Shown here one piece after another: positions 17,410 to 27,571 of a DNA stretch of 64,000 nucleotides. Both the position numbers and the translations under genes were made by a program. Location: the NCBI RefSeq assembly GCF_016862115.1, contig NZ_BOMI01000082.1, positions 1 to 64,000 of the forward strand. The letters run 5' to 3'. Source of the DNA: Paractinoplanes deccanensis. Its GTDB lineage: Bacteria; Actinomycetota; Actinomycetes; Mycobacteriales; Micromonosporaceae. The notes beneath the pieces are model-generated. The model had not been told where the DNA came from. It saw only the letters and a list, made by a program, of their open reading frames with translations, and did no database searches. How positions within the stretch are numbered: position 1 is the first letter of the stretch; every line of letters begins with the position of its first letter.

Positions 17410-17790
17410 TCAAGTCGCTATGAGCTCGTCGGCCAGCTTCTGCATGCGCAGCCGGGCCACGGCGAGGTTGCCCTGCGCCCGGTCCAGCCAGACGTAGAGG
17501 ACCAGCCGGCTGTCGAAGTCGGTCTGTACCGGCCGGAGCAGGTGGTATCCGCCGGCGGTCGTGATGATCAGGTCTTCGAGCAGATCGTGCGGCACGGCCG
17601 AGACGTACAGCGATCTGCTCGTCGCGGCCTGCACGACGTCCGCCGTGCCGGCCGCCGCGGCCTCGTGGTCGTTGTTCGGTGCGGCTCCCGTCGTGGCGAC
17701 CGGGAACCCGGTGGTGTAGTCGACGATGCTGGCGCCCACAGCGCCAGGGATCGCCATGGCCTCCTGTAGACAGTGATCGACGCCGGGCAC
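17410..17790 (-). CDS. Roadblock/LC7 domain protein
   Basis: This 126-residue single roadblock domain has IPGAVGASIVDYTTGFPVA, then TADVVQAATSRSL, the strand EDLIITTAGGYHLLRPV and the end helix RAQGNLAVARLRMQKLADEL. Layout and length match the gene at 15328-15699, so they are probable paralogues that could heterodimerise. I chose the GTG at 17790 because GAGGAGAG precedes it and it gives the standard domain length. A longer GTG/ATG extension upstream has no domain support. It heads the cluster, 17 bp before the DUF4388 gene. Confidence 0.87.
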   Translation of the reverse strand: MPGVDHCLQEAMAIPGAVGASIVDYTTGFPVATTGAAPNNDHEAAAAGTADVVQAATSRSLYVSAVPHDLLEDLIITTAGGYHLLRPVQTDFDSRLVLYVWLDRAQGNLAVARLRMQKLADELIAT

Positions 17791-17993
17791 ATCTCTCCTC
17801 AGCGCTGTGCTGCCGCCCCCGTGCCGTGCCTCGTTGCCGCGGTCACCGGCGAGCCTGACGGATCGGTGAAGGCAACGCTCCGCGCCGTCACCGTGGGCCA
17901 TCCTCCGGCGACCGTGCGGCGGGCAGTCGCACCCGCTGTGCGTCATGTTTCTCCGATGTCGCCGGGCCGGGCCATCGAGGGCCACCGGTGTGT

Positions 17994-18011
17994 TGTCTCA
18001 GGTGAGAGACA
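17994..18011. promoter_or_regulatory. Inverted repeat upstream of the VOC gene
   Basis: TGTCTC and GAGACA are separated by 6 bp in a stretch of lower GC between two divergent genes. It may be a repressor operator for the downstream VOC gene or part of its promoter. No regulator is encoded next to it. Confidence 0.25.
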
Positions 18012-18062
18012 CTGGCAAGGAGCGCGTAACATGATCGCCACTTTTCGATGAGGAGGCGCCCT

Positions 18063-18422
18063 ATGGCGGTGCGGTGGGAGCAGATCGTGGTGGACGCCCA
18101 GGACGCCGGGCGCCTGGCGCGATGGTGGGCGGAGGCCCTCGGCGGCTGGGTCATCGTGACCGACGAGCCCGGCGAGGTGGAGATCCGCAAGAGCCCCGGC
18201 GAGCTGCCCGGGCTGCTGTTCACCCCGGCCGCCGAGCCCAAGACGGTCAAGAACCGCCTGCACATCGACCTGCGCCCGGACGACCAGGAGGCCGAGGTCG
18301 AGCGGCTCATCGACATGGGCGCCCGGCACGCCGACATCGGCCAGAGCGACGTCGGCTGGGTCGTGCTCGCCGACCCGGAGGGCAACGAGTTCTGCGTCCT
18401 CTCGTCGAAGAAGGACGCCTAG
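18063..18422 (+). CDS. VOC (glyoxalase-like) superfamily protein
   Basis: This 119-residue protein has the vicinal-oxygen-chelate fold pattern of actinobacterial glyoxalase-like proteins: VRWEQIVVDAQDAGRLARWW at the start, then NRLHIDLRPDDQEAEVERL and the closing VVLADPEGNEFCVL. These proteins bind metals or small ligands. Some give resistance to toxins, but no specific activity can be read. The ATG at 18063 follows GAGGAGGCG. The next gene, dgt, starts 10 bp downstream, so the two may be cotranscribed. Confidence 0.88.
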   Translation: MAVRWEQIVVDAQDAGRLARWWAEALGGWVIVTDEPGEVEIRKSPGELPGLLFTPAAEPKTVKNRLHIDLRPDDQEAEVERLIDMGARHADIGQSDVGWVVLADPEGNEFCVLSSKKDA

Positions 18423-18432
18423 TCTTGATCAC

Positions 18433-19647
18433 ATGACCGCGTTCGACGCCCAGCGGTGGATCGCCGAGCCGGCGAAGGACAGCGGCTACGGGCGCACCCC
18501 CTTCCAGCGGGACCGGGCGCGGGTGCTGCACTCCGCGGGCTTCCGGCGGCTCGCGGCCAAGACCCAGGTGCACACGGCCGGGTCCGACGACTTCCTGCGC
18601 ACGAGGCTGACGCACTCGCTGGAGGTCGCCCAGATCTCGCGCGAGATGGGCGAGCGGCTGGGCTGCGACCCGGACGTGGTGGACGTCGCTGGCCTCGCGC
18701 ACGACCTCGGCCACCCGCCGTTCGGCCACAACGGCGAGCACGCGCTGCACACCGTCGCCGAGCCGTGCGGCGGCTTCGAGGGCAACGCGCAGACCCTGCG
18801 GGTGCTCACCCGGCTCGAGGCCAAGGTCCCCGGCGCCGGCCTCAACCTCACCCGGGCGTCGCTCGACGCGAGCTGCAAATATCCCTGGTCGCGTGTGCCC
18901 GGACGGCGCAAGTTCGGGGTGTACGAGGACGACCGCGCCGTCTTCGACTGGGTGCGCCCCGCCGAGCTGGGCGAGCGCCGCTGCCTCGAGGCGCAGGTGA
19001 TGGACTGGGCCGACGACGTGGCCTACTCGGTGCACGACGTGGAGGACGGCGTGCACGGCGGCTACCTGGCGCTCGGCCCGCTGCTGGCCGATCCGGCGGA
19101 ACGGGCCGCGCTCTGCGCCGACGTCGCGGCCACCTATTCCGACGAGGGGGCCGACGAGCTGTCCGCGGCGCTCGACGAGTTGCTCGCCGACCCGGTGGTG
19201 ACCGAGGTCGCCGGATACGACGGCACCTATCGGGCCCAGGTCGCCCTCAAACGGATGACCAGCGTCCTGACCGGCCGGTTCGTCGCGTCCGCGGTCGGCG
19301 CCACCCAGAGCCGGTACGGCACGGGCCGGGTCCGCCGCTACGACGCCGACCTCGTCGTGCCGCGCACTGTGCGTAACCAGTGCGCCCTGCTCAAGGGCAT
19401 GGCGTTGCGGTACGTGATGCGCACCCGAGCGCAGGAGTCCTGGTACGACCAGCAGAGGACGATCCTGATCGAGCTTGTGGGCGCTCTCACCCGTACGCCG
19501 GAGGCCTTGGACCCTGTGTTTTTGCCCCTTTATGAGGCAGCGGAGAGTGACGCCGCGGCACTGCGCGTAGTGATCGACCAGGTCGCGTCGCTCACCGACC
19601 ACGCCGCGGTGGCGTGGCACCGGACCCTGGTGGCGGCCCGAGCCTGA
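18433..19647 (+). CDS. dgt: Deoxyguanosinetriphosphate triphosphohydrolase-like protein
   Basis: This 404-residue HD-domain enzyme is expected to hydrolyse dNTPs to deoxynucleosides and triphosphate. The HD metal site is clear: RLTHSLEVAQ and LAHDLGHPPFGHNGE, with the later MDWADDVAYSVHDVED. FRRLAAKTQVH near the N-terminus is typical of the family. It directly precedes dnaG by 20 bp, a conserved actinobacterial order that links nucleotide pool control with replication genes. The start at 18433 is an ATG. Confidence 0.95.
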   Translation: MTAFDAQRWIAEPAKDSGYGRTPFQRDRARVLHSAGFRRLAAKTQVHTAGSDDFLRTRLTHSLEVAQISREMGERLGCDPDVVDVAGLAHDLGHPPFGHNGEHALHTVAEPCGGFEGNAQTLRVLTRLEAKVPGAGLNLTRASLDASCKYPWSRVPGRRKFGVYEDDRAVFDWVRPAELGERRCLEAQVMDWADDVAYSVHDVEDGVHGGYLALGPLLADPAERAALCADVAATYSDEGADELSAALDELLADPVVTEVAGYDGTYRAQVALKRMTSVLTGRFVASAVGATQSRYGTGRVRRYDADLVVPRTVRNQCALLKGMALRYVMRTRAQESWYDQQRTILIELVGALTRTPEALDPVFLPLYEAAESDAAALRVVIDQVASLTDHAAVAWHRTLVAARA

Positions 19648-19667
19648 CGCGAGGCAGGATGTATGCC

Positions 19668-21524
19668 GTGGCGGGCAGGGTCAAGGACGAGGACATCGCG
19701 CTGGTCCGCGACCGGACCTCGATCGAGGACATCATCAGCGAGTCGGTCACGTTGCGGCCGGCGGGCGGCGGCAACCTCAAGGGCCTGTGCCCTTTCCACG
19801 ACGAGAAGACCCCGTCGTTCACCGTGGCACCCGCCCGAAATGTCTATTATTGCCACGGTTGCGGCCAGGGTGGCGACGCCATCAAGTTCCTGATGGATGC
19901 CGAGCATCTGTCGTTCATCGAGTCGATCGAGCGGCTGGCCGGGCGGGCCGGCATCCAGCTGCGGTACGAGACGGACAGCTCGCGGCCGTCCGCCCCGCGC
20001 CCGCCGAGCGGGCAGAAGCAGCGGCTGCTCGCGGCCCACGTCGCCGCCGCCGAGTTCTACCAGAGCCAGCTCTCCACGCCGGGCGCGCGCAAGGCCCGCG
20101 AGTTCCTCGCCCAGCGCGGCTTCGGGCGCGACGCCGCCGAGAAGTACGGCTGCGGCTTCGCCCCCGACTCGTGGGACGCGCTGGCCAAGCATCTGCGCCA
20201 GAAGGGCTTCACCGCCGAGGAGCTCAACACCGCCGGGCTCACCAAGCCGGCCCGCTCCGGCTCGCTCATCGACCGGTTCCGGGCGCGGCTGCTCTGGCCG
20301 ATCAAGGACCTCGCCGGCGACGTGATCGGCTTCGGCGCGCGCAAGCTCTTCGACGAAGACGACGGGCCCAAGTACCTCAACACCCCCGAGACGCCGCTCT
20401 ACAAGAAGTCCCACGTGCTGTACGGCATCGACCACGCCAAGCGCGAGATGGCCAAGCGCGGCCGGGCGGTGATCGTCGAGGGCTACACCGACGTGATGGC
20501 GTGCCACGAGGCGGGCGAGCCGACGGCCGTGGCCACCTGCGGCACGTCGTTCGGCGTCGACCACATCGGGGTGCTGCGCCGGCTGCTGCTCGACAGCGAC
20601 AGCGTCACCGGCGAGATCATCTACACGTTCGACGGCGACGCCGCCGGTCAGAAGGCGGCGCTGCGGGCGTTCGAGGAGGATCAGCGGTTCGTCGGGCGCA
20701 CGTTCATCGCGGTCAGCCCCGACAACATGGACCCGTGCGAGCTGCGCCTCGCCAAGGGCGACCTGGCGGTCCGCGACATGATCGCCGGGCGGGAGCCGCT
20801 GGTCGACTTCGCGCTGCGGCACACGATCTCCCGCTTCGACCTGGACACCGTCGAGGGCCGGGTCGAGGCGATGCGCCGCGCGGCGCCGCTGGTCGCCAAG
20901 CTCAAGGACCGCGAGAAGCGCCCGGAATACACCCGCAAGCTCGCGGCCGATCTCGGCATGGACCTGGAGCCGGTGCAGCGCGCGGTGAACGCGGCTCTTC
21001 GCGGGGTGTCGCCCGATCTGCCCCCCGTCAAGACCGCGGCGGCGCCGGACTCTCCCCAGCGGCTCGTCGAGCGCGAATCGCTCAAGCTGGCCCTCCAGGA
21101 GCCGGTGATGGCAGGCCCGATGTTCGACTCGCTCGGCGCCGAGAACTACGCCGACCCGGTCTACGCCGCGATCCGCTCGGCGATCGCGGCGGCCGGCGGC
21201 GCCTCGTCGGTCTCGTCCGGCGGCGTGGTCTGGATCGAGAAGGTCCGGGACAGCTGCGACGACCTGGCCGGCCAGGGCGTGATCTCCGAGCTCGCCGTCG
21301 AGCCGCTCTACGTCGACGGGGTGGTCGACCCGCGGTACGTGCAGATCACCCTCGCCCGGCTCCAGGTCGGCTACGTGACCACCCGGATCCGGGACCTCAA
21401 GTCCAAGGTGCAGCGGCTCAACCCGGTCGCGCACAAGGACGAGTATCTGGCCCTCGCGGGCGAGCTCTTCTCGCTCGAACAGCAGGCGCGTGCCCTGCGT
21501 GACCAGGCGGCAGGTGGATTGTGA
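19668..21524 (+). CDS. dnaG: DNA primase DnaG
   Basis: The 618-residue replicative primase lays RNA primers for DNA polymerase at the fork. An N-terminal CHC2 zinc finger is visible (LCPFHDEKTPSF and YYCHGCGQGGD). The catalytic core follows with the TOPRIM motifs VIVEGYTDVMA and YTFDGDAAGQKAA, and then a C-terminal helicase-interacting region. The GTG at 19668 gives the family N-terminus AGRVKDEDIALVRDRTS and has a GAGGCAGG site. The ATG at 19659 is an alternative three codons upstream. The stop overlaps the next gene as GTGA. Confidence 0.97.
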   Translation: MAGRVKDEDIALVRDRTSIEDIISESVTLRPAGGGNLKGLCPFHDEKTPSFTVAPARNVYYCHGCGQGGDAIKFLMDAEHLSFIESIERLAGRAGIQLRYETDSSRPSAPRPPSGQKQRLLAAHVAAAEFYQSQLSTPGARKAREFLAQRGFGRDAAEKYGCGFAPDSWDALAKHLRQKGFTAEELNTAGLTKPARSGSLIDRFRARLLWPIKDLAGDVIGFGARKLFDEDDGPKYLNTPETPLYKKSHVLYGIDHAKREMAKRGRAVIVEGYTDVMACHEAGEPTAVATCGTSFGVDHIGVLRRLLLDSDSVTGEIIYTFDGDAAGQKAALRAFEEDQRFVGRTFIAVSPDNMDPCELRLAKGDLAVRDMIAGREPLVDFALRHTISRFDLDTVEGRVEAMRRAAPLVAKLKDREKRPEYTRKLAADLGMDLEPVQRAVNAALRGVSPDLPPVKTAAAPDSPQRLVERESLKLALQEPVMAGPMFDSLGAENYADPVYAAIRSAIAAAGGASSVSSGGVVWIEKVRDSCDDLAGQGVISELAVEPLYVDGVVDPRYVQITLARLQVGYVTTRIRDLKSKVQRLNPVAHKDEYLALAGELFSLEQQARALRDQAAGGL

Positions 21525-22078
21525 GCTTCCTTCGCCGGCGGCCGTCGCTGCCCGCCGCCCTCAAGCCGGCGCTGGCGCCGGACGAGCGGGTCGTGGCCTG
21601 GGCCGCGGTCGACGAGGACCAGGCGGTGGTGGTCACCAACCACGGCCTGTTCCTGCCCGGTGCCGAGGAGCGGCTCGGCTGGCACGAGATCCACAAGGCC
21701 GCCTGGTCCGGGCGCGAGCTGCGGATCACGCCGGCCGAGGTGGCCGAGGAGCGCGACGGCTACACGGTCATGGTCGACGGTCCCGTGCGGGCGTTCCTGC
21801 TCCTCGACCCGGGTGAGGTCCCCGATCAGGTGCGCATGCGCGTGTCGAAGTCGGTCGCGTACACCCATCACCACCCCGTGCAGGTGTCGACGAACCGGCC
21901 CGACAAGCCGTTCCTGGTCGGCGGGGTGCGCGTCGTCGGGCGCCGGGTGACCGGGCGCGACGGACTGTCCTGGGCGGTGCGGTACGACTCGGGGACGCCG
22001 GTCTCGCACACCACCGTGGTCGAGGTGACGGAGACGCTCGTCTCCGCCGCCCGGGAGTCGATGACCGCGCCGGACTGA
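21521..22078 (+). CDS. Hypothetical protein downstream of dnaG
   Basis: I do not recognise a domain in this 185-residue soluble protein. It begins with a basic stretch and is mostly beta-strand-like (RVVAWAAVDEDQAVVVTNHGLFLPG and RLGWHEIHKAAWSGRELRI), resembling a PH-like or lipocalin-like barrel. Its GTG start overlaps the dnaG stop as GTGA, so it is translationally coupled to primase. No membrane segment or signal peptide is visible. Confidence 0.82.
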   Translation: MSFLRRRPSLPAALKPALAPDERVVAWAAVDEDQAVVVTNHGLFLPGAEERLGWHEIHKAAWSGRELRITPAEVAEERDGYTVMVDGPVRAFLLLDPGEVPDQVRMRVSKSVAYTHHHPVQVSTNRPDKPFLVGGVRVVGRRVTGRDGLSWAVRYDSGTPVSHTTVVEVTETLVSAARESMTAPD

Positions 22079-22112
22079 GTTCTTGTCATACCCCCGCCCT
22101 AAAGTCCGGGGT

Positions 22113-23035
<923 letters not shown>

Positions 23036-23036
<1 letters not shown>

Positions 23037-23785
23037 TGCTCGCCGTCCTCGAATATCACCTGGTCAACTACCGCCGCACGTGGCGGGGGAGCGCGCTGTC
23101 CTCGCTGGTGCTGCCGCTGCTCACGATGCTCGGCTTCGGCATCGGTGTCGGCGCCTACGTGCCCGGTGGCGTCGACGGCGTGCCCTACCTCGACTGGATC
23201 GTGCCCGGCCTGATCGCCTCCACCGCCGTGCAGACCGCCATCGGCGAGGCGACGTGGCCGGTGCTGAGCTCCTTCGAGTGGCTCAAGGTCTACTTCGCCC
23301 AGGCCGCCGCGCCGCTTCGGGTCCGCGACATCCTCGGCGGCCACCTGGCCTACATGGTGTTCCGCGTCCTGATCAGCGCCGCCGCCTTCCTGGCCATCGC
23401 CGCGGCGTTCGGCACGCTGCACTCGTGGTGGTCGCCGCTGGCCCTGCCGGTGGCCATGCTGGTCGGCCTCGCGGTGGCCGGCCCCACGGCCGCCTACGCG
23501 GCGACCATCACCAGCGACAGCTACCTGGTCATCCTGCTGCGCTTCGCGATCCTGCCCATGTCGCTGTTCTCCGGCGTCTTCTTCCCGGTCGAGTCCCTGC
23601 CGGTGGTGCTCCGCTGGATCGCCTACGCCCTGCCCCTGTGGCACGGCGTCGACCTCAGCCGCGCCGCCATGCTCGGCCTCGACCCCGGTGGGCTCGGCCT
23701 CGTCCATGCCCTCTACCTGATCGCCTGGTGCGCCGCCGGTTGCCTGCTGGCCCATATCCGCTACCGCCGAAGGCTGGTGATCTGA
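23036..23785 (+). CDS. ABC-2 type permease (NodJ-like), first of two
   Basis: This 249-residue membrane protein has six likely helices. It has the ABC-2 family features WPVLSSFEWLKVYFAQAAAP, a typical N-terminal interface region, and FAILPMSLFSGVFFPVESLP near the end. It probably pairs with the next gene to form a heterodimeric channel with the upstream ATPase. The substrate is not evident. The ATG overlaps the ATPase stop, so translation is coupled. Longer in-frame readings upstream lie inside the ATPase gene. Confidence 0.92.
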
Positions 23786-23786
23786 C

Positions 23787-24596
23787 GTGGTGACGTTCGT
23801 GCTTCCCCGGCTGGTGTCGTTCGAGGGGATGGGGCGGCGGTCGGCGTCGGTGACCGAGCGCAACCTCGCGACGCTGCGGTCGGCGTACTGGATCGTCATG
23901 GTGTCGGGGTTCCTCGAGCCGGTGCTCTACCTCTTCTCGATCGGCATCGGGGTGGGCGGCCTCGTCGGCGACATCGCGCTGCCCGGCGGCGAGGTCGTCG
24001 GCTATGCCGAGTTCGTGGCGCCGGCGATGCTGGCCGCCTCGGCGATGACCGGCGCGCTGTCCGAGACCACGTTCAACTTCTTCGGCAAGATGAAGTTCAT
24101 GCGGCTGTACGAGGGGATCCTCGCCACGCCCGTACGCCCCATCGAGATCGCGCTCGGCGAGCTGGCCTGGGCCATGGTCCGCGGCGTCCTCTACTCCGCC
24201 GCCTTCCTGGTGATCATGGTTTTGCTCGACCTCACCACCTGGCCGCGCGCCCTCGCGATGTTCCCCGCCACCATCCTGGTCGGCTTCGCCTTCGGTGGCC
24301 TCGGCATGGCCGTCTCGACGCTGATCCGCAGCTGGCAGGACTTCGACCTGATCGCGGCCGGCCAGTTCGCCCTGTTCCTGTTCTCCGGCACCTTCGTCCC
24401 GCTCACCGCCTACCCCGAGGCGCTGCGGTGGCTGGTCGAGATCACCCCGCTCTACCGCTCGGTCCACCTGATCCGCGGCCTGAGCACCGGCACGACCGGC
24501 TGGGCCCAGCTGATCGACGTCGCCTACCTGCTGATCCTGCTGGCCGCCGGCCTGGCCGTCGCCGGCCGGCGCATGACACGCCTGTTGTGCAAGTGA
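23787..24596 (+). CDS. ABC-2 type permease, second of two
   Basis: This 269-residue membrane protein with six helices is related to the preceding permease. Family features include FFGKMKFMRLYEGILATPVRP and QFALFLFSGTFVPLTAYPEAL. It starts one base after the preceding stop (GTG at 23787; GTG at 23790 is also possible). Together with the two preceding genes it forms a complete exporter. No regulator or biosynthetic gene lies next to it to suggest a cargo. Confidence 0.92.
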   Translation: MVTFVLPRLVSFEGMGRRSASVTERNLATLRSAYWIVMVSGFLEPVLYLFSIGIGVGGLVGDIALPGGEVVGYAEFVAPAMLAASAMTGALSETTFNFFGKMKFMRLYEGILATPVRPIEIALGELAWAMVRGVLYSAAFLVIMVLLDLTTWPRALAMFPATILVGFAFGGLGMAVSTLIRSWQDFDLIAAGQFALFLFSGTFVPLTAYPEALRWLVEITPLYRSVHLIRGLSTGTTGWAQLIDVAYLLILLAAGLAVAGRRMTRLLCK

Positions 24597-24783
24597 CGCC
24601 CCGGCGGCAATCCACGCCGTCCGGGTGGCTTCCTTTGCTGTGCGGCAAGTTCCTCCCGGGAGAAGGTGGTTAGTCCGGCCTGGTGGCGGGCATCACTGTT
24701 GCGGGTCGTCGAAGCCCTCGGTCGTACGGAGATCGGGGAGGCGGCCGTGCGTTACAGCAACGCCTGCGCCTGGAGGGACGGCG

Positions 24784-25947
24784 ATGAAGCTTTTCCACAA
24801 GCACGAAGACGAGACGGCGACCGCCGCCGTGGCGGGAAAGCACGGGCACGCCGAAGCTGCCAACGCGCGCAGCGGCCGCGACGACCCCGACTCCGCGGCG
24901 GCGCGCAAGAAGGGCGCTCGCGACTACGACGTCGCGACCACGAAGACCGGCGAGGACCGTGACAACGATCTGAGCGCCCCGCCGCCGGACGCCGGGCCGG
25001 ACAGCCCCACCGAGCTCAAGGGCAAGGGGCTCTTCGCGGCGATCAAGCGGACGTTCAAGCAGTTCTCCGAGGACAACATCTCCGACTGGGCGGCCGCGCT
25101 CACCTACTACGGCGTGCTGTCGATCTTCCCGGGTGCCGTGGTGCTCGTGTCGATCCTCGGCATGCTGAGCAGCGACGGGCGCTCCACCGTGCAGCAGACG
25201 ATCGACGACATCTCCGGCGGCAACGCGCAGATCCGTGACCTCGTCAACACGGTGCTCAACCAGGTCAGCGACCAGGGCACGGCGAGCTTCGCGGCGATCA
25301 TCGGTCTGGTGCTGGCCTTCTGGTCGGCGTCCGGATACATCGCCGCCTTCATGCGGGCGTCGAACGCCGTCTACGACGTGCCCGAGGGCCGGCCGATCTG
25401 GAAGACGCTGCCGATCCGCGTCGGCGTGACCGCGGTGATCGGCCTCATGCTGATCGTCTCGGCGTTCATCGTGGTCTTCACCGGCGACCTGTCGCGGGTC
25501 GTCGGCGAAAAGATCGGCCTCGGCGACGCGGCCGTGATGACCTGGAACATCGCCAAGTGGCCGGTGCTGGTCATCCTGGTCAGCTTGATGTTCGCGATCC
25601 TCTACTGGGCCTCGCCCAACGCCAAGACCGGCGGTTTCCGCTGGGTCAGCCCGGGCGGCATCTTCGCCGTGGTGCTGTGGCTGGCCGCCTCCGGCGCGTT
25701 CGCGATCTACCTGGCCAACTTCGCCAACTACAGCAAGACGTACGGGGCGCTGGGCGGCGTCATCGCCTTCCTGGTCTGGCTCTGGATCTCGAACATCGCC
25801 ATCCTGCTCGGCGCCGAGCTCGACGCCGAACTGGAACGGGGCCGAGCCATCGCCGCCGGCCACGACCCGTCCGACGAGCCGTTCCTCGAGCTGCGCGACG
25901 ACCGCAAGCTCAAGAAGGGCAGCGAACAGGGCCTCAGCACCAGCTGA
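24784..25947 (+). CDS. YihY/virulence factor BrkB family membrane protein
   Basis: This 387-residue protein starts with a charged, probably disordered cytosolic region of about 75 residues rich in His, Asp and Lys. The YihY domain follows, with NISDWAAALTYYGVLSIFPG, about six transmembrane helices and the late GALGGVIAFLVWLWISNIAILLGAELDAEL. These proteins were once called RNase BN. The family's real function is unsettled, and transport or membrane integrity roles have been proposed. The ATG at 24784 follows GGAGGGACGGCG. Upstream in-frame sequence is not credible. Confidence 0.92.
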   Translation: MKLFHKHEDETATAAVAGKHGHAEAANARSGRDDPDSAAARKKGARDYDVATTKTGEDRDNDLSAPPPDAGPDSPTELKGKGLFAAIKRTFKQFSEDNISDWAAALTYYGVLSIFPGAVVLVSILGMLSSDGRSTVQQTIDDISGGNAQIRDLVNTVLNQVSDQGTASFAAIIGLVLAFWSASGYIAAFMRASNAVYDVPEGRPIWKTLPIRVGVTAVIGLMLIVSAFIVVFTGDLSRVVGEKIGLGDAAVMTWNIAKWPVLVILVSLMFAILYWASPNAKTGGFRWVSPGGIFAVVLWLAASGAFAIYLANFANYSKTYGALGGVIAFLVWLWISNIAILLGAELDAELERGRAIAAGHDPSDEPFLELRDDRKLKKGSEQGLSTS

Positions 25948-25964
25948 GGAGAAGCCGCACCGAG

Positions 25965-25998
25965 AGCGCCGGGACCTCACCGAGGAACCGGCGCTTTT
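25965..25998 (+). terminator. Intrinsic terminator after the YihY gene
   Basis: AGCGCCGG (25965-25972) pairs with CCGGCGCT (25988-25995) and is followed directly by TTT. It lies 17 bp after the YihY stop codon and is one of the few hairpins in the window with a U run. Confidence 0.75.
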
Positions 25999-26753
25999 CG
26001 CTGCCCGGAACCCGGCCGGGCAGACGGCGGCCTGTGGGCACGCCGGGCAGCGTGCGCCCCGCAGACGGACCGCTGAAGTGCGAGCCCACCTCCCTTGCCT
26101 GCTTGCCCGAGCGGCCGTCGCCCTCAGCATGGTCCGGTGTCATATGCACGCTCCCGCCCGCCGGACACGTCTCGCCGGCAAGGGTTCACTTGTCGGGGTT
26201 CGGGTCCGTTCGGCGAAGCGGTGCTCGCGGCCCGCGCCGCGCCGGGCGCATACGCCGACGAGAACGGGTCGCAGCGTGCGGTCCGCGGTCGTGCTCATGC
26301 CGCATCGCCCAAGTCGCTCGGCAGCCCAGGCGGCAGACCCTGGGGGATGAAGGATCCGAGCGGCGGTTGAGGGTCTGCTCGGTCACCTTTGCCCCGCGCC
26401 TCGCGGTGATGCGGTGGTCAGGCGCGAGGCCGGCCCGTCAGCGGTGAGAGGCGGCGTGAACCAGCCGAACGGTTTGCCAGGCGGTGTGGTCGCGCCCGCC
26501 GCGAGGCCGGCCCGACGCGGTGAGAGGGCGCGAGGGCTGTCCGGATGGTGGTCGGGGGCGCGTCTAAAGTGCCTGTCTCTCTACTTCAAGATCGGATTAA
26601 GGCCGGTTCTACGCTCGCGTAATGAGCGGTGTGAAGCGCGCTGCCCGGGGCTGGTTGTCGCTGGTTCCGCAGCCGACCAGCACGGCCGAGAGGCCGTCGC
26701 CGCGGCGGTGCCGGTCTGTGGTGAGCGGTTGCCGGCGGCGGCTCGGCCCTCGA
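25999..26753. other. Intergenic region without a recognisable gene
   Basis: No reading frame here has a family signature. The region has several near-duplicate stretches such as GCGAGGCCGGCCCG (near 26429 and 26510). It also has one copy, at 26534-26562, of a repeat that recurs as a tandem array at 27754-27912. Together with the transposase tail that follows, it looks like a remodelled mobile-element scar. Confidence 0.6.
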
Positions 26754-26912
26754 TGGCTGATGCGCGCCCGCCGCAACGCCCGCGACTACGAACGGCTCCC
26801 CGAGCACTCCGAAGCCCACATCACCTGGGCCAACATCACCCTGATGACCCGCCGTCTCGCTCGAGCCCAAGAGCAACGTCAAGCCGCCGAGCCGTCGTCG
26901 ATCGCAGCCTAA
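26754..26912 (+). pseudogene. C-terminal remnant of an IS5-type DDE transposase
   Basis: The translated segment WLMRARRNARDYERLP, followed by EHSEAHITWANITLMTRRLA, matches the well-known C-terminus of IS5-family transposases, with the DYE..E region that includes the last catalytic Glu. The rest of the transposase is missing: sequence upstream in the same frame (26622-26753) is Arg/Ser-rich and unrelated. It is therefore a dead fragment of about 53 codons. No terminal inverted repeats could be picked out by eye. Confidence 0.75.
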
Positions 26913-27091
26913 AGCTCATCTCCCGTCCAGAGCGAGATGGCGCCGGAGCGAGTAGCTGAACTGCGCTGTGCCAGGTCAGCGCGGACAAGGTCTGGTGAGT
27001 CGTAGGGATCTGCTCGGCACCGTCGCGGTGAGCGCGGTCAACAGGTGCGACAAATCGTTAGGTTCGCAGTGTTCAGGTGGCGAGCGCCCCC

Positions 27092-27571
27092 TCAACGCTT
27101 GAGCGGTGCCCGCTCAAGCCACACAGCGTCCGGCCAGCCTGGCTGATCGTTCGCCTCGCGGCGAACCTCGACGAATCCATGGGCAGCGTAGAAACCAGCT
27201 GCGTGAGCGTTGCCGTCGGTGTATTCGAGCCGCACCGGACGACCAGCGGCGACGTCTACCAGCTCGTCGATCAGCGCTGAACCGATCCCCGCGCCCTGCA
27301 TCTCGGGCACCACGTACAGCTTCCAAATAACCGGTACTTCTGGGCGTAAGTCGATGTTCCCCGTACCGACGATCGCCTTCTCGCCGTCAGCCACCAGCAC
27401 TGTGGTGGTCTCCAAAGTGCGTTGGATCGCCTCGGCCGACCACCAGGTGGCCAAGCCCTTGGAGACGTATTCCGCGCCGGCGAACTCATACGTTCGGGGC
27501 CACGTCTGCCGGCCCACAGAAATGATCGCTTCGATGTCGCCTTGGTTGGCCCTACGGATCTTTACCGACAT
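27092..27571 (-). CDS. GNAT family N-acetyltransferase
   Basis: The 159-residue protein is an acetyl-CoA-dependent acetyltransferase. The cofactor-binding motif A is visible as LYVVPEMQGAGIGSALIDEL near residues 87-107, and the late NAHAAGFYAAHGFVEV is typical of the fold. The acceptor substrate is unknown. The ATG at 27571 gives the usual start (VKIRRANQGDIEAI). A GTG two codons upstream is possible. Its GC content looks lower than its neighbours' and it sits between a transposase scar and a repeat array, so it may have been acquired by transfer. Confidence 0.88.
   Translation of the reverse strand: MSVKIRRANQGDIEAIISVGRQTWPRTYEFAGAEYVSKGLATWWSAEAIQRTLETTTVLVADGEKAIVGTGNIDLRPEVPVIWKLYVVPEMQGAGIGSALIDELVDVAAGRPVRLEYTDGNAHAAGFYAAHGFVEVRREANDQPGWPDAVWLERAPLKR

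Noticed and set aside
26095-26370. Open frames between the YihY terminator and the transposase tail
   Set aside because: Several overlapping frames are open with no family signature or ribosome site.
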